DNA of 64,000 nt from Lycocorax pyrrhopterus obiensis (GCA_014706295.1 JACSVZ010000008.1:496001-560000), one strand, 5' to 3'. Positions 20,737 to 33,960 are shown, counted from the first letter of the stretch. Translations and numbers: made by a program. The notes: generated by a model from the letters alone, not told the origin.

Positions 20737-23700
20737 TCACCTCCTGGCTGGGGGCGGCTTCAGGGCCACCTTTGGCGGGGGACACCGCTGGAAGGGTGCC
20801 GGTGGCCCCTCGCCGTGGCTCGGCACTTTGCTCTTCAGCGCTGGGAGAGGTTTGCTGGGCGGCTTCGGCTTCGCCTGGCGGGAGGAGAGACCCGCCTGCC
20901 TCACCTGGGCACCAGGAGGGACCCGGAGCGGGGCAGGGAGCAGAGGAAGGGCCGCCCCACGCCACCAGCCTGGGCCACCCCACGGATGCGCCCCGCACGG
21001 GTCGGGGGGGCCGCTGGGGAGGGGGTGGGTACCTGCGGGGGCCATCCCGGAGGGGACCGAGGTGTCACCTGGGGGCCGGGTGCCGATGGCTGCAGGGTCA
21101 GCACAGGACTCTGGGCCCGGGCCGGCCGCGGGGCCGCCGTGCTGCTGACCAGGCTGGGCTGGCCGATGTCCTGGCTGGACAGCTGGCGGCGGCCCGGGCG
21201 CGTCCGGCCGCCCTCCTGGAACAGCGGGTTGGCGAGGCCCGAGGGAGTCCCGCTGGAGCTTCTGTGGGACACAGGGACCATGTGGGGCCGCTCCGGGCAC
21301 CCCTCGGGCTCAGAGGGAAGCGGAGACGGGAATTACCCTTTGTGGGAGCGCCGCGCCGCCCTGGCTCTCAGGAGCACCACGCCGCTGCCCAGCAGGATTC
21401 CGGCCAGGGCCAGCATGGCCAGCACGGCCGCCAGCACAACGCTGCTGCTGCCTGTGGGGACCGACCCGGGCGCTTGGGGATGGAGCAGCACCTGGCAGCC
21501 GGTGCCAGCCCCCTCCCCAGGCTCCCTCCTCGGGACACGCGTCGGGATGAGCGGACCGTACCTGTGGCTATCCCCGAAATCTCCTGCTCGCAGTAGGGCG
21601 CTGCCCAGCCGGGGTCGCAGTGACATTCGCGCCTGTGGTTGCACACCTGGGAGGAGGGGGGAGAGCGTCAGGGTGGTGGCGGTGCGGCCGGGGCCCGCAG
21701 CAGCTCTGGGCGGGGGGATCCCAGCGCGTACCCCGTGGTTGTTGCACTTGGCCGAGCAGTTCTTGTCGCCGTAGACCAGCAGGTTCTGGCAGCGCCCGGC
21801 GTAGCAGACCTGGGGGCAGGCAGGGGGGCTCTGAGGCTGCCCCGGGGCCGGCGCTCACCCTCCCCCGGCCCGGCCCGGCCCCGCACGGCTCTCACCATCT
21901 CCTCCCCGCACTTGGCGCCCGTGGGCACCAGCCGCAGCTCGGCCGCCTCGCCGGCGTCGCTGCCCGCGATCACCGCCTTGCACTTGAAGCGGCCGAAGTA
22001 GTACCCGAAGGAGTAGTAGCCGCTGCCGAGGATGGGCTGGGTGTTGTCGCTCAGGCACAGCAGCGTGCCACACTTGACATCCCTGCGGGACATGCAGCCG
22101 TGAGCGCCAGCGGGCAGAGCTCGGCCTGGCTGCGACATCCCCGCGTCCCCCTCCTTACTTGGGGCTGCAGGGCTGCTTCCCGTACTCGGTGAGGCAGTGC
22201 AGGTGAACGTGCTGCTCGCTGTTGTGCTTGAAGCAGACGTCGGGAGCCACCTGCGCCTCTGCGGGACGCACGGAAAGGGTCACTCGGAGCTGCGCCGGCG
22301 CCAGCGGCCGCGCTTTAGGATCGGCAGCGCCGCAGCTCGGGATGCAGGAAGGGACCGCAGCCGGGCGATGCGCTGGCCCGGGGGGCTTCGGGCACATCCC
22401 GCAGCAGGAGGGTGGGCAGGGAGGGGGCCCTACCTGCGCCCCAGAGCGCCCGGCACTGCTCGCCGTGCGAAGGGCAGGCCCCGTTGTAGCAGTATCCACT
22501 GCCGTGCTGGCAGGAGACGCCGTTCTCCTGGAACACGTCCTCGGGGCACTCGGCGCTGAGGCCGCTGCAGTGCTCGGCAAGGTCGCAGTCGTTCTTGCTG
22601 GCCCGGCAGAGCGCACCTGCAGCCTTCACCTGCACGGAAAACAGGGATGTCAGCGCTGCCTGGGCGCTCTCACACCTCCGGGCACCGCAGCACAGCAACA
22701 CTCCGGCCTGGGAAACGCCTCCCAGCACCCCGTGGGTCCAGACACTGACACTCTGCTACTGACTGGGCTACTGCATAGCACAGAGACATCTCCAGGGCTC
22801 GGACCGGCTCTTCCCCTACTTAAGTTCCCGCCGAGCTGGTCCCCTGGGGGCGGCAGTACCTTGCAGTCCTGGCAGCATTCCCCTCGGGCACACTCGGCTC
22901 CCTCTCTCAGCTGGCACGTGGTGGCATTGCAGCAGCGGTCCGAGCACTCCTGCAAGACAGGGATGGACTGAGACCCTCCCGGAAGCCCCCGGAAGGACCC
23001 TTTCCTTCCTTTCTGACGGGACCAGGTGGCCATGTCACCAGGTGCCCACAGCAGTGTAGCTGCCATGTGCTGAACCAAGGGGCAAAACAACCACAACATC
23101 CCAGGTGGGGACTGTTCCTGCTGCCTCTTCACCCCCATTACCAACACCAAACCAAAGGACCAGAAGGGGTTTTTTCAGAAGATGGAGCCTGAGCTGGGCC
23201 CCTTTGCACATCTCCAGGAAGGAGAAAACATGAGGATTTCTGTGCTCCCTGCATCAGAAGAGCATTCCTTCAGGTCCCAGCACAGGGCTGTGACCAGGGA
23301 TTCAACCCCGAGGCATTGCCCAGCTGTTTGGCTCAATTCCCCCCTGTGATGGACTGGTAGGGATGAGGAACAGCTGAGCACAGCTCTTGAAAGAACAACA
23401 TGCCCTGATGTCCCCTCCTGGGTCACCTCTTTGGAGGACATGGGGGGGTGTCCATCTTTCCTAAGCTAAAATCACAGCCAGCCACACGAGGGGGGCACAC
23501 ACGAATATCCTCCGCGAGTTACTGTCAGGAGCACAAGGGGAGAGTCCGACGGACAGATCTCCGGTCCCTGCCGCCCACCTTCACTGCAGCCCTCTGGAGA
23601 GCCCCCGTACCTCGGGCGTGCCGCAGTCACACTGCTCTCCCCGCTCCACAAACTGGTTCCCGCACACCGGCCCCCCGTACAGCTCGTCCGCCCGTGGGGC

Positions 23701-26700
23701 GTTCAGCAGGCAGCTGGTCCGGGGGTCTCCCAGGAACTGCCACATGTCCTGCTCGCTGCACCGGCTGAAGAGCTTGGGGTAGACCAGCCTGGAGGGGCAC
23801 AAAACCAGGCAGTCATGAGCAGAGAGCCCCGGAGGGGAGCTGGAGGGCCACCGACAGCCCCAGAGGCACCTGCAGCGGGGTGGGGTGGGGTGGGGTGGAA
23901 TGTCCACCCACACCTGACCATCTCACGGGTTTCACCCCATCAGGATACTGCCAGAGGACACCTCAGCGTATTTGCTGCCCAGGAATGTCCCCCTGTCTCC
24001 TCCACTCACCCAACGCTCCCTGCCATGACGCATCCCCCGTCAGCTTTGGAGATAGGGCAGCGGCAGCCGGGAACGTCCTCGTCGTGAGACATGCCCAGGT
24101 TGTGCCCCATCTCGTGAGCCATGGTGGACGCGGCACCGATGGGGTTCGTGCTGTGATCCTGTGGGACAAGGAGCACAGCGTGGATAAAATGCCCTTCTGG
24201 TTTCTCCACAGCTTCTCCACGGGGCCACCGGGGCTCTGCAAGGTGTCCCCTCACGCTGCCATGCTCAGGTAAGGGAACACACAAGCTGGACGTGGTCCCG
24301 TGGCCCCTGAAGACCCCTAGACTGGTCTCTCAGGGCTGTCAGTGAGCTTAGACAAAGCGGCTGTTCCAAAAAAGCAATGCCTGGTGGTGGGTCTGGACAG
24401 CCAGAGGAACCACAGCCAGTCACTCCTGCTCCTGCTCCCACAGACCTGGCGAGGGATGAGGAGCACAGCCAGTCCCAGGCACCTGACAGCCTCCTGAAAT
24501 CCCAGCTCCTGTGTCCATGGAGCTTCTCTGGGAGCCCCGCTGGGTGCCCACGGCCCCAGCACTTCTGTGGGGGTCAGTCACTCAGGGGGCAGAGATGCCA
24601 GGGACCAAATCCAGCCCTAAGGCTGCAGAAGGGGAAAGCTGGGGACCAGTGGAGGAGGGAGTCGCTCTGGAAGTTGCAGTGCAGGGAGGGCAGACCGCAG
24701 GACCCACCTGGTTGACGCCGCCCGAGTCCCTGGTGCACATCACCAGCTTCTTGGCCAGCCCCACAGTGTTGCCATGGAAGTCGACGCCCCTGTGGGGTTG
24801 AGATGCCACAGTGGCCACGTGCCCTGGGCGGCGGCAGGGCTGGCAGGGTGGCGAGGTGGTGGCCCCTGTCCTTACGTGATCAGCTGGGCGTTGTCATGGG
24901 GCTTCTTCCGCAGCAGCTCCGACTCCCGCCAGTGCAGGAAGTTGTCCAGTGTCACCTCCGGGTTGGGGCTGACCGTGATTTTGTCCCTGTGGTTCCACAC
25001 CTCCAGGCCGATCAAGGCCACCCGCAGGCGAAGGGGCTGGTAGAGCTGGGGTGGGGGACACAGCCCAGAGAGAGCCTGGATTTGGGCTGCAGCAGCAGAG
25101 GGAAGGTCCCACCTGCCCCGGGGACCTGCAGCCGAGCCCAGGACACGCCTCACTGGGCAGTATCAGCTCTGTCACCCTCAATAAATAACACAAGCTGGGG
25201 TGATGGTGTGGGCAGGGCTTCCCCCCAGACCTCTGGGCTCCCTCCTGGCTGGTGAAGGCTGGGATGCTGCTCCCACACTGCTAACCAACAAGCGAGGCTG
25301 AAGCAGAGCCACCAGGAAACCCGCCATGGCCCAGTGCATCCCTCCCTTTGTTAGCAGCCGCTCCAGTAGCCACGGGATGTGCTCCCAGGGGTTACAGGAC
25401 AAAATTTCCCTTCCCTTATGGACAGAACTGAGCTGCTTGCCCTGTCCACACTGCACGTGCAGTGCAGTGGTCGCCAAGGGAGTGGTCACCCTGCAGCAGC
25501 CCCTGCGGGCCTGAGACTGGCTCCAGCTTCACCAGCCCACCCATGCCAACCTCTCTGCCACCTCCTCTGTGCCCACACTGGGGCTGGGAGGGCGGGTCCA
25601 GAGCCCTGGGCTCACCTTGTCCACGTGGTTCACGATCTCCTTCATGCGGTTCTGCACGGTGCGCAGGTCCTTGTGCTTCCTGAACTATGGAAGGACACGG
25701 AGAGGTTTCCAGGGTGGCCTTGAGCTCCTCGCTGCAGGGCATGGCAGCAAACCCACAGGCACCAGTTCAGCCCGCTTTACCTCCTGGTTGTCTGCGACCA
25801 GGACCAGCTCCACGTACCGGGGACCTTTCTGTATCGGGCCTGATTTCTGGAAGGGAAGAGCAAAGTGGGGTTCAGCTTGCAGCTCGCCAAGCCAGGCAGC
25901 TGACCCTCCCGTGGGCTGTGTTGGATCCTGGAGGATCTGCCAAGGTTAGCAGGTCTCCTAGCTCGGCTCTGTGATGTTGCTTTGCTGGGTTTCCTCTTCC
26001 AGCTCGCATGCTGGAAAAAACAAGCCTGCCACCGGGATAACACACCTGGCTCTGCACGCACCACAGAGCCCGTGGCCTGGGAGGATGCTGCTGCTAATGG
26101 CACAGGATCCGAGGGCCTGTTCCCACCAGGAGCCACCCCAGCCAACAGCTCGCGGGAGAGGGGCATCGCCAGGAGGCACGGAACGGCCCCGCTCCTGCCC
26201 GGGACCGCCCAGGGCCCCGGCTCAGGAAGGAGCGGCCGTGCGATCCCTACCCAGCGGTAGAGCTTCATGGCCGCAGGGACTTTGGGCTCGCGGTCGTACT
26301 CCAGGGTGGCCCCGGGCTCCCGGCAGGTGCCGCGCTTGCCCCGCAGGTGAGCTGCTCGGTACACGGCGTGCCGGCCGGCCACTGCCCCCTCCAGCGGCTC
26401 CAGCAGGAAGGTGGTCCCATTCACCCGGAAAAACCCACTGCGGAGAGAGAGGGGCAGGCGTCAGGCTGGGGAGGCGGGCAGGACACGGACAGACCCTACA
26501 CACACCCCTGAAAGCGCCTGGGATGTGCGCCCCACCCCTGGAAGTGTCCAAGGCCAGGTTGGAGCACCCTGGGTTAGTGGAAGATGTCCCTGCCCATGGC
26601 TGTAAGGTCCCTTCCAGCCCACACCATTCTGGGATTCTATAAAAACACAGCTGCCAGACCGGCTGCTGGGCTGCGAGGGGGGCAGCTATGGCACGGCACC

Positions 26701-29700
26701 CACGGCACAGGGAGAGTCCGGTGCTTCCGGCAGCAGGAACGTCCCGGGGTTCAGCAGCTGAGCCGCTCGGGATGGATCCAGCGAGGAACACTCCTGCCCG
26801 GAGCTCCTGTGGTGTCAGGGCTCCACTCTCACCCCACTGCGGTGAGTCAGCCCCCCGAAAGTGCCGTGCGCTTTTCCTGCCGGGCACCCAGCCAGGGCCA
26901 GCACCTCCAGCAGGAAGAGGGATGTCATCTTCCCTTCCGCAGGGGAAAGCTGAGCTCTCACTCCATCAGCACGGCCGGGGCTCGGTCACACCGGGTCACC
27001 GGGGCTCGGTCACACCCGGTCACCGGGGCTCGGTCACTCCGGCTCAGCGAGGCTTGTGCCGAGGCTGGCTGCTGCTCCCAGCCAGGAGCAGGGCTCCAGG
27101 GAGCCGGGGCCCTACCTGAGCCCGCCGCAGGTGCTGATGCTCGCTGCCGAGCCGGGGTGTCCCCGCACGCGGCCCTGGTAGAAGCAGTGATCCTGCCGAG
27201 AGAGAGGGCAGAGGTGTGGGGGCTGCAGTGGCGCAGAGGGGTCCCACAGGGCTGGGAAAGCTGCTCCCCCGAGCCAGCCCGTACCTCGGTGTCCGGCTTC
27301 TCCGTGATCTCTGAGCCGTCGGCCGAGTAGTGAGTCTCGGTGTAGTGCTGCCCCAGCAGGGCCCTGCGGGTGGGAAGGGGCGTCAGCAGCGACCCCGCTT
27401 TGGGAACTGTGGGGACTGTGACCCTCCAGGCGGGTTTGGCAAGGAGGGAATAAAGTGCTCAGGGCTGAGGCTTAGGTCACTGGTGCAGTGACACCAGGCC
27501 TTGGAGAAGGGATGCTCACAGCAAGAGTGGGATGCAAACCCCCCCCCCAGGCCACCCCACGGTGCCCACCTGCACTCACCTGTTCTTCTCCAGCCACAGG
27601 AGGTATTCCCTGCCTTCGGCACGGATGCTGTAGAGGACGTGGCCTGGGTAGGTGCTCTGCATGGAAGAGAGGTGCCATCAGAGACCCACCGTCAGCAGGA
27701 GAGAGGGCTGCCCCAGAGAGGCCTCTGGGCCCCCGTCCTGCCCAGAGAGGGGACGGGGTCTGTTCGTGCCCCGCTGAGGGACCAGGAGCCTGGCTGCTCG
27801 CCCTGGGGGCATCCAGCAAAGACACAGGAAATCAGAAGAGAAGGAAGAAAGCATGTGGGCAATAACGCAAATCCCCGGCACATCCTGGGATGAAGAACAG
27901 GTCACCCGCAAGGAGACGGAGTCCGCAAAGCCTGGTTTCCCGTGTCTGACACATGGCTGCAGATGGCCGTGCCAGGGATTGAGGTTTCCTACTCATCACT
28001 CGCAGAGCTCCTTTTCTGGGCTCTGAGTTCAGCACTTACTCATCGGCTGAACCACAAAGTTCCCTATGGCTCTTATCAGCAGAGACTTCCCCCTCCCTGA
28101 CTGATCTAACGTGCCACCTCACATTTAGGGAACAGCCTTCCCTTGGCTCTCCGCGGCCTCTCAGAGCAGATTTTAGTGTCACTGTTTCCCAGCTCCCCTT
28201 TGCTGGTGGGAGGGAGTCAGGGTGGCTGTGGCTCAGCCAGCTGAGCCCCGAACCCTGAGGATGGAGATGTTCCTACAGGAAAAGTGTTTCCCTCTGGGGT
28301 GTCTTGTGATCTCCACCTTGAGGCCCCATCCCACTGGGGTCGCTGGGAGACACTGATGGTCCTGTGCCCTTGGCACGAGGGACCTGAGACATCTCCTGAG
28401 GGCACATACACCTCTTCTGGGGGCACATCCTCAGCCCTTGCAGAACCCAGGTGTGGGGAGAGCTGAGCCAAAGGCAAGGCAAACCTTTCCCATGGGGCCA
28501 GCATTCCTCACGGATGAGGTGTGCTGCCTCTCCCTGGGGAGGATGACAGCACTGGCTGTCATACCGTGGCTCAGCGTTCCCGGGGGGATGATCTGCACCT
28601 TGGAGGAGCCAGGCTGAGCGGGGAGCCCTGCTGACTCAGCGCCAGCGGGGCCAGGTGAGAGGGTTTGCCTGTCACTCAGCTGCCCCCCATTCTCCCTGGT
28701 TTGCAGTTCCAGGCTGGCGTGCCAGCGCGCTTGCGGGTCCCTGGAAAATTCTTCTCTTATGAACAGCGTCTCCCGCCTGTCCCGACACGTGTCCGCCAAC
28801 AAAGCCATCCTTTGTTATTCTTGGCAACGCCGAGGCCAGAAGAGGTCTCAAGGAATGGCAGGAAAGCGCTTGGAAGGGGGTGCTGGGTCAGGGAGCCTCT
28901 CTTGGAGATGACCACAGGGCAAGTTTAAAATAAAAAGTCCTGGAGGATCTTTGAATCACCCCCTTCCTCATTAGCATGGGCTGTGCGAGGGCTCCAGATG
29001 GGAAGGCTTTGGGAGCAGCCCTGCGAGCCCCGTGGCCGTGCTGAGCCAGCACAGCAGAGCCACAGGGAGAGGAGGGGTTTCTTCCAGCTGGTCCCAGCAA
29101 GAGACCCGGAGAGCCTGCAGAGGATGGGGACGGGATGTCCCGTCCCACCCCAGCACAGGGTGTTTCTTCCCTGGGTGGGAAGAGGCAACAGGCCTCACAG
29201 TAGGGCTGGGGCTCACTTTTCCCCATCCCTTTCCATGAAGAGCCCAGGTTTGCCACGCTCCCTGCTGTGCTGGTGGGAAGGCTGGCATCCAGCAGATCCT
29301 GTGCTGCAGGACCCAGGGCTCCACCCCGTCTGCAGGGATGAACTTTTGGATTTGAGCAAAGCCAGGGCGTAGCTGATCTGCTTCAACCCTCACCTGGCAG
29401 GTGGCTCTGCTGGACCAACCCCAGGTGTCCCAGCCACTCCGACCCCAGAACCAGCTCCTGGTGGCGCACGCCCACCCCAGCTACAGGGGGAGCCAGCATG
29501 GAGAACACCCATCTCTGTCTCAGAGGGCCTTGGTGCTGCTCAAACCTTGCCGAGGACTTCTTCCCCACCCAGATGACCAGGAGAGCAAATCTAACCTCTC
29601 TCCAAGAGGAAAAAAATAAAAGGGCTTGGAAGGCAGGAGACTTCCTACCCTCAGCAAGGCAGGAATGTCCAAGGGATGTCCAAGGACCACCCAAGCCAAG

Positions 29701-32069
29701 ACCAAATCCAGGTGCCACCCATCAGAGAGCCCCAGGGCGCACAGCTCACGGCAGATGTCGTCTCCAGAGGGATCCCGAGGTGGGTGAGCTCCCCTTTCCA
29801 GGGGGATCGGTGCGGAGCCGCCCGGCGCACACCCGGCACAGATGGCATCTCTAAATAGCCTGGGGAATGTTTATCTCGTGGACAAGTTTAGGTTTCTAGA
29901 GCAGGGAAAACAGATGCTTTCGGGGAGTGTTTTTGAAGCTAGCTTATCAGGAAGGGTTTGAATCACAGAGGAACGTGCTGCATGGCACTAGGGAATACGT
30001 GTCCCCAGTCCCTCCATCCCTCCAGGCGCTAAAATCGGCGCTTTTTGGGTCTAGAAAAGGAATAAAAAAAAAAACTGGCTGAGTTTCACTGTAAGGCAAT
30101 GAGGAAAGTATCTTTGAGGTCAAGGCATCCTACGGACGTCAACATCAAGCACTCCAAACTCCTGACTCAAACCCCACTCCTTCCCCCAAATTGCCAGGTT
30201 TCCCAAGAAAAACAGCACTGGCTTCCTTTCATGTGGATTTCTGCAACTTTCTGGTTCTAATTTCTCTGTCCCAAAGGACAAAAATACCCCCAACTTCAGC
30301 AAACACAGCAAGAAAAGTGCTTACAGCTCCATGAGGCTTCACAAACCCCTCCTTAAGGAAAGACCAGATGTCACAAGATCACTGCAAGGCTGCAAGAGGT
30401 GGCACCGCTGGGTCATGTCTCCAAAGAAAGCACTGGAGAAAGCAGCCCCTCCCTCCAAGAGTGCACCCCGCTGTCTGCAGGTCCTAATTAGACCCAACAC
30501 AGCCCGGAAAAGCTGATCTGATCAACTGCTTCAACATCTCCATCCTCTGGGATGAAAGCAAGGCAAGGAAAGGGGCGGCACGTCATTCTTTCGGTGCAGG
30601 GCTGAGCGGGTCTGGCCAAATTGTTGGTCAAGGGGTGCAGCTCCGAGCCTGGTGGTGGGACAAGATCCCTGCTGATTGCAGCCCCCCGGGCAGACTCCCT
30701 GGAAGGCAGCGAGGGCGGATGTGCCGAGCTGTGACTCACCGGAGGCGCAGAGAGGTCCCTCTTCCCCCGGGGCACCGGCAGCTCCCGCGGCAGCACCGTC
30801 TCGTACCTCTCGACATGGGGGAGCTGCTCCTCCCGACCGACAGCGGGGCCTGGGAAAAGGCAAAGGGCTGTGAGACAGATGCCCAGGAACAACCGAGTCA
30901 TGGAATATCCCGAGCTGGAAGGGTCCCACAGGGATCATGGATCCAGCTCCTGACCCTGCACAGACACCCCAACAATCCCACCCTGGGCATCCCTGGCAGC
31001 GCTGTCCAAACGCTCCTGGAGCTCTGGCAGCCTCGGGGCCGTGCCCATTCCCTGGGGAGCCTGGGCAGTGCCCAGCACCCTCTGGGGGAAGAACCTTTCC
31101 CTGAGCTCCAGCCTGAACCCTCCCCTCCTCGTCCCACACCGTTTCACGCGGCTCCCTCGGGTGTGAAGCCGGGGAAGTGGGAGCAGCCAACACGAAGGTG
31201 CAGGGATGAGCCCCAAGAGCAAGTCCTGGAAGACCTGCTGGGAACGCAACCCCCTGGCGGGCTCCAGGGAGCTGCAGCCCCCCAGCCCGGCGCCCACAGA
31301 GCGCTCAGCGTCACCTGTGAGCGAGCAAGTCCCCCCGGGGCTGGAAAGCCCCGCCGAGCCCCCCGTGCAGCAGTGCAGAGAGAGGTTTTCCAGCTCCCCA
31401 TGGTGATGCCACCGCGTGTGACTCGGCGTCTGGCGGCTGTGGGGGCTGTTTGGGAGAGCGGCTGGTGCCTGGGTGGCTCAGCCCCCTCCCAGCCTTCCTT
31501 GGATGTCGGAACGGAGAATTTCTGCCACAAACCCTTTGCTTTTCCCGGGAGCACCAAAAGCCGGGTTCGGACAGGGCTGGGTGCTCGGTCTGGGGGTGCC
31601 CACGGCCCTCGCCCGCGGCTGGGAGCCAGATGAGTCACGGGCGACCTCACCGGCTGAGTGACGGGCGACCCCCGGCTGGCCGCGGGCCACCGGTGGCGAC
31701 CCTCCTCTCGCCTTCCCGAGGTGCCCGCACGGCCCGGCGGGGCACAGGCAGCATCCCCGTGGGAGCGAGCCTGGCCCCGGGCGTCCCTTCTCCACCATCC
31801 GCCCCTCGGCCGGCGAGGACAGAGCTGCCCCCGGGACCCCGGGACTTCCCCCCGAGAGCCGCGGGGGGAAAGCAAAGCATCCCCATCCCGCGGCGCCTGC
31901 ATCCCGGTGCCTCCATCCCTGCCCCGCGCCGCGGTCCCGCCGCACGCCCCCCGAACTCCCCGCCCGCCCCGTCCCGTGGCCGCCGCCCCCCCGGGACCCC
32001 AGGCTCACCGCGGGCCGGCAGCAGCAGCAGCAGGAGCGGCAGCAGCGGCAGCAGGAGCGGCGGGGCCAT
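20737..32069 (-). CDS. ADAM8: ADAM8, membrane metalloprotease-disintegrin
   Basis: Leukocyte/osteoclast sheddase of the reprolysin family. Coding exons, 5' to 3': 32009-32069, 30740-30849, 27580-27656, 27285-27363, 27116-27192, 26251-26437, 25781-25846, 25616-25684, 24876-25045, 24708-24789, 24010-24158, 23611-23788, 22860-22949, 22434-22629, 22159-22258, 21896-22082, 21732-21809, 21562-21646, 21337-21451, 21069-21261 and 20737-20874, giving 828 aa. Leu-rich signal peptide (1-20); prodomain; protease from about residue 206 with zinc site [13 protein letters not shown] (341-353, Glu342 catalytic), so active; disintegrin domain from about 413 ([17 protein letters not shown]) with loop [10 protein letters not shown]; Cys-rich domain; EGF-like [20 protein letters not shown] about 685-708; Pro-rich SH3-binding tail ending [11 protein letters not shown]. 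The final exon uses a different frame from its predecessor and needs the 194-bp intron 20875-21068. It lies beside TUBGCP2, as in human. Confidence 0.95.
23877..23899 (+). repeat. (GGGGT)n run in an ADAM8 intron
   Basis: About five GGGGT units stand between the exons at 23611-23788 and 24010-24158. On the + strand this is a simple G-quadruplex candidate. It is C-rich on the transcribed ADAM8 sense strand. Confidence 0.85.
26537..26645 (+). mobile_element. CR1 3' end fragment in an ADAM8 intron
   Basis: GAAGTGTCCAAGGCCAGGTTGG, GTCCCTGCCCATGGC, GGTCCCTTCCAGCCC and ACCATTCTGGGATTCT form the sense CR1 3' terminus. Confidence 0.85.
27657..30739 (-). other. ADAM8 intron 2 (3.1 kb)
   Basis: The largest ADAM8 intron, between the second prodomain-coding exon (30740-30849) and the next (27580-27656). 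It contains an A-run at about 30063-30073. I recognise no exon, mobile element or RNA gene in it. Confidence 0.6.
30898..31175 (-). mobile_element. CR1-like fragment in ADAM8 intron 1
   Basis: The + strand reads the complement of a CR1 subfamily 3' end: TGGAATATCCCGAGCTGGAAGG, GGATCCAGCTCCTGACCCTGC, CCCAGCACCCTCTGGGGGAAG. The sense counterpart lies at 35645-35895, so the two are the same subfamily inserted in opposite orientations. Confidence 0.8.
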
Positions 32070-32200
32070 GGCTCGGAGGTCCCGCCGTGCCCCCGCTCGC
32101 CGCGCCGCCGGCAGCCCCCGCCCGCTGTGACTCACCCAGCCCGCGGACGGGACGGGGCGGGGCGCGGCGGGACGGGCCGCCCCCGGCGGGGAACGGGGAT
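32070..32200 (-). promoter_or_regulatory. Probable ADAM8 promoter / 5' UTR
   Basis: CpG-rich sequence directly upstream of the ADAM8 ATG, with TGACTCA at 32127-32134, an exact AP-1 site, and GC boxes. No TATA box is obvious. The extent is inferred from position. Confidence 0.45.
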
Positions 32201-33250
32201 GCTGGGGGGCCCGGGGGGGGACACGGGGCATCGCGGGGGCTGGGGGGCACCGGGGACTGCCCGCGGGGAACGGGGAGCGGGCCGTGGGGAGCTGCGGAGA
32301 GCCCGCGGGGAACGGGGGGGTCCAGCGGCACACCGAGGAGAGTCCGCTGCCATCGGGGGCTGTCCGTAGGGAAATGGGCACTGCCCCCGGGCCATCGCGG
32401 GGGGCCGGGGGGAACTGAGGAGGGGACACAGGGGCACCGGGAGGGTCCGTGGAGCATTGGGGAGGATCCACGGGGCGTTGGAGCGTGTCCGTGGGCCACT
32501 GGGGACCGTCCGCGGGGAATCGGGGGGCGGCCCAGGGGGCATCACGGGCCTCCGTGGGGCACTGGGGACTGTCCGCGGGGCATTCGAGGAGGGGTGGGGT
32601 GGTGTGGGGCACCTGGACAGTCCGCGGGGCATTCGAGGAGGGGTGGGGTGGTGTGGGGCACCGGGACAGTCCGCGGGGCATTCGAGGAGGGGTGGGGTGG
32701 TGTGGGGCACCCGGACCGTCCGTGGGGCATTAGGGAGGGGCCACGTGGCATCGGGGGAGGGTCTGTGGGGCCTCACGTGAGCCCGTGGGGAGGGGCCAGG
32801 GGGCATTGGGAACTGCCCACGGGGCACCTGGATGGTCCGGGGGGTATCGGGGAGGGGCCACGGGGCATCTGTGGGGACGGCGTGGGACATCACAGGGGTC
32901 CGTGGAGCACTGGGGAAGGGTCTGTGGGACATCACGGGGATCCATGGGGTATTGGAGAGGGTCTGTGGGGCACTGGGGACTGTCCATGGGCATCTGGGAG
33001 GGGTCTGTGGGGTATCGTGGGTGTCTGAGGCTTTGGGGAGGGTCCATGGGGCGCTGGGGGACTGGATCAGTGGGGCGTTGGAGGCTGTCCACAGGACACT
33101 GGGGTGGGGGGGCCGGTCCGAGTGGCGTTGGGGACTGTGTGTATGGCCTTGGGGCGAGTCCAAGGGGCAGGAAGGTGGGTCCATGGCCTCGTGGGACATG
33201 TCCTGGGGCTCTGCAGGGGCACTCGGGGCACTGGGGTGGCTGGGCTGCCA
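32200..33250. repeat. Degenerate G-rich minisatellite upstream of ADAM8, with a 49-bp core array
   Basis: The clean core has copies anchored on GTCCGCGGGG at 32571, 32620 and 32669, plus GTCCGTGGGG at 32718, an exact 49-bp period including CATTCGAGGAGGGGTGGGG. Around it, about 1 kb is made of looser words such as GGGGCACTGGGGACTGTCC and CCGTGGGGCATT. The + strand is strongly G-rich. Reading frames on either strand through it are repeat artefacts. It starts about 130 bp 5' of the ADAM8 initiator codon. Confidence 0.9.
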
Positions 33251-33960
33251 CAGGAGGCACTGGGGCTGGGATATCAGGGCAGATAAGCGGGGCACGTTTG
33301 TATTTCTGGGTGTTCCAGGCCAGGGCCAACCAGGAAGTGGACACGGACATGTGGGTGTGAACGGGATTTGGGATTAGTCATCCATGGGTGCTTAGAAGTT
33401 TGCTGTCGATTTAAAAAATGAACTCTCCATGGCTTCTAGCGGGACTGGATGCTTGCTGGCAGTCCCCACCCTCTCCCGGGGTCTCTGTCCCTCTGCCAAG
33501 CCGGAGGACCAGCGTTAGCCCGTGGAGCACAGAGATCCTGGCTCTGCCCTCCCATGAGCTCCGGGAGGTCCCTGTGAAGGAGGAGGGAGGGAGAGGAAGG
33601 ACAGGAGCGCTCAGCCCTGTGCCTCACACATGTCCCCACTCCTGCCCCCGAGGCCTCGGTGTCCCTGGCATGTGTCTTGGTTTCCCCTTGTTCCTGGGAG
33701 ACATTTCTCCTCCTCCCTCTACCCACCTGCTCTCAAACTGCCTCAGGCAATGTTTAGAACTCTGTAAGATTCCCTGGAACTCCTCTGCTTCGGGCTTGGG
33801 GTTGGAAAGGAACTTAAAGATCAAGGGACACCTTCCACTATCCCAGGTTGCTCCAAGCCCTGTCCAGCCTGGCCTTGGGCACTTCCAGGGATCCAGGTGC
33901 AATAATTTGCACAATAATTTGCACCCCAAGTTCTGTTAACAGACAAAATTACTGATTTTT
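33250..33960. other. Intergenic DNA between ADAM8 and TUBGCP2
   Basis: Contains a CR1 remnant at 33790-33898 (complement strand: TTGGGGTTGGAAAGGAACTT, GGTTGCTCCAAGCCC, ACTTCCAGGGATCCAGG). No gene or other feature is seen. Confidence 0.7.
33790..33898 (-). mobile_element. Short CR1 remnant 3' of TUBGCP2
   Basis: The + strand shows the complementary CR1 3' blocks in the usual order, ending at GATCCAGG. About 110 bp survive, just beyond the TUBGCP2 poly(A) signal. Confidence 0.8.

Noticed and set aside
21033..21068. An extra ADAM8 tail exon starting at 21032
   Set aside because: It would need a 36-bp intron, below the usual vertebrate minimum. Joining 21069 to 20874 keeps frame and gives the family-typical C-terminus.
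20347..21774. 475-codon + strand frame
   Set aside because: It is antisense to the last ADAM8 exons, whose - strand exons have splice sites and ADAM8 homology. The + frame stays open because of high GC.
30635..33295. Several frames of 180-450 codons on both strands around the ADAM8 first exons
   Set aside because: They run through a CR1 fragment, CpG island and G-rich minisatellite. No domain or splice support was seen.
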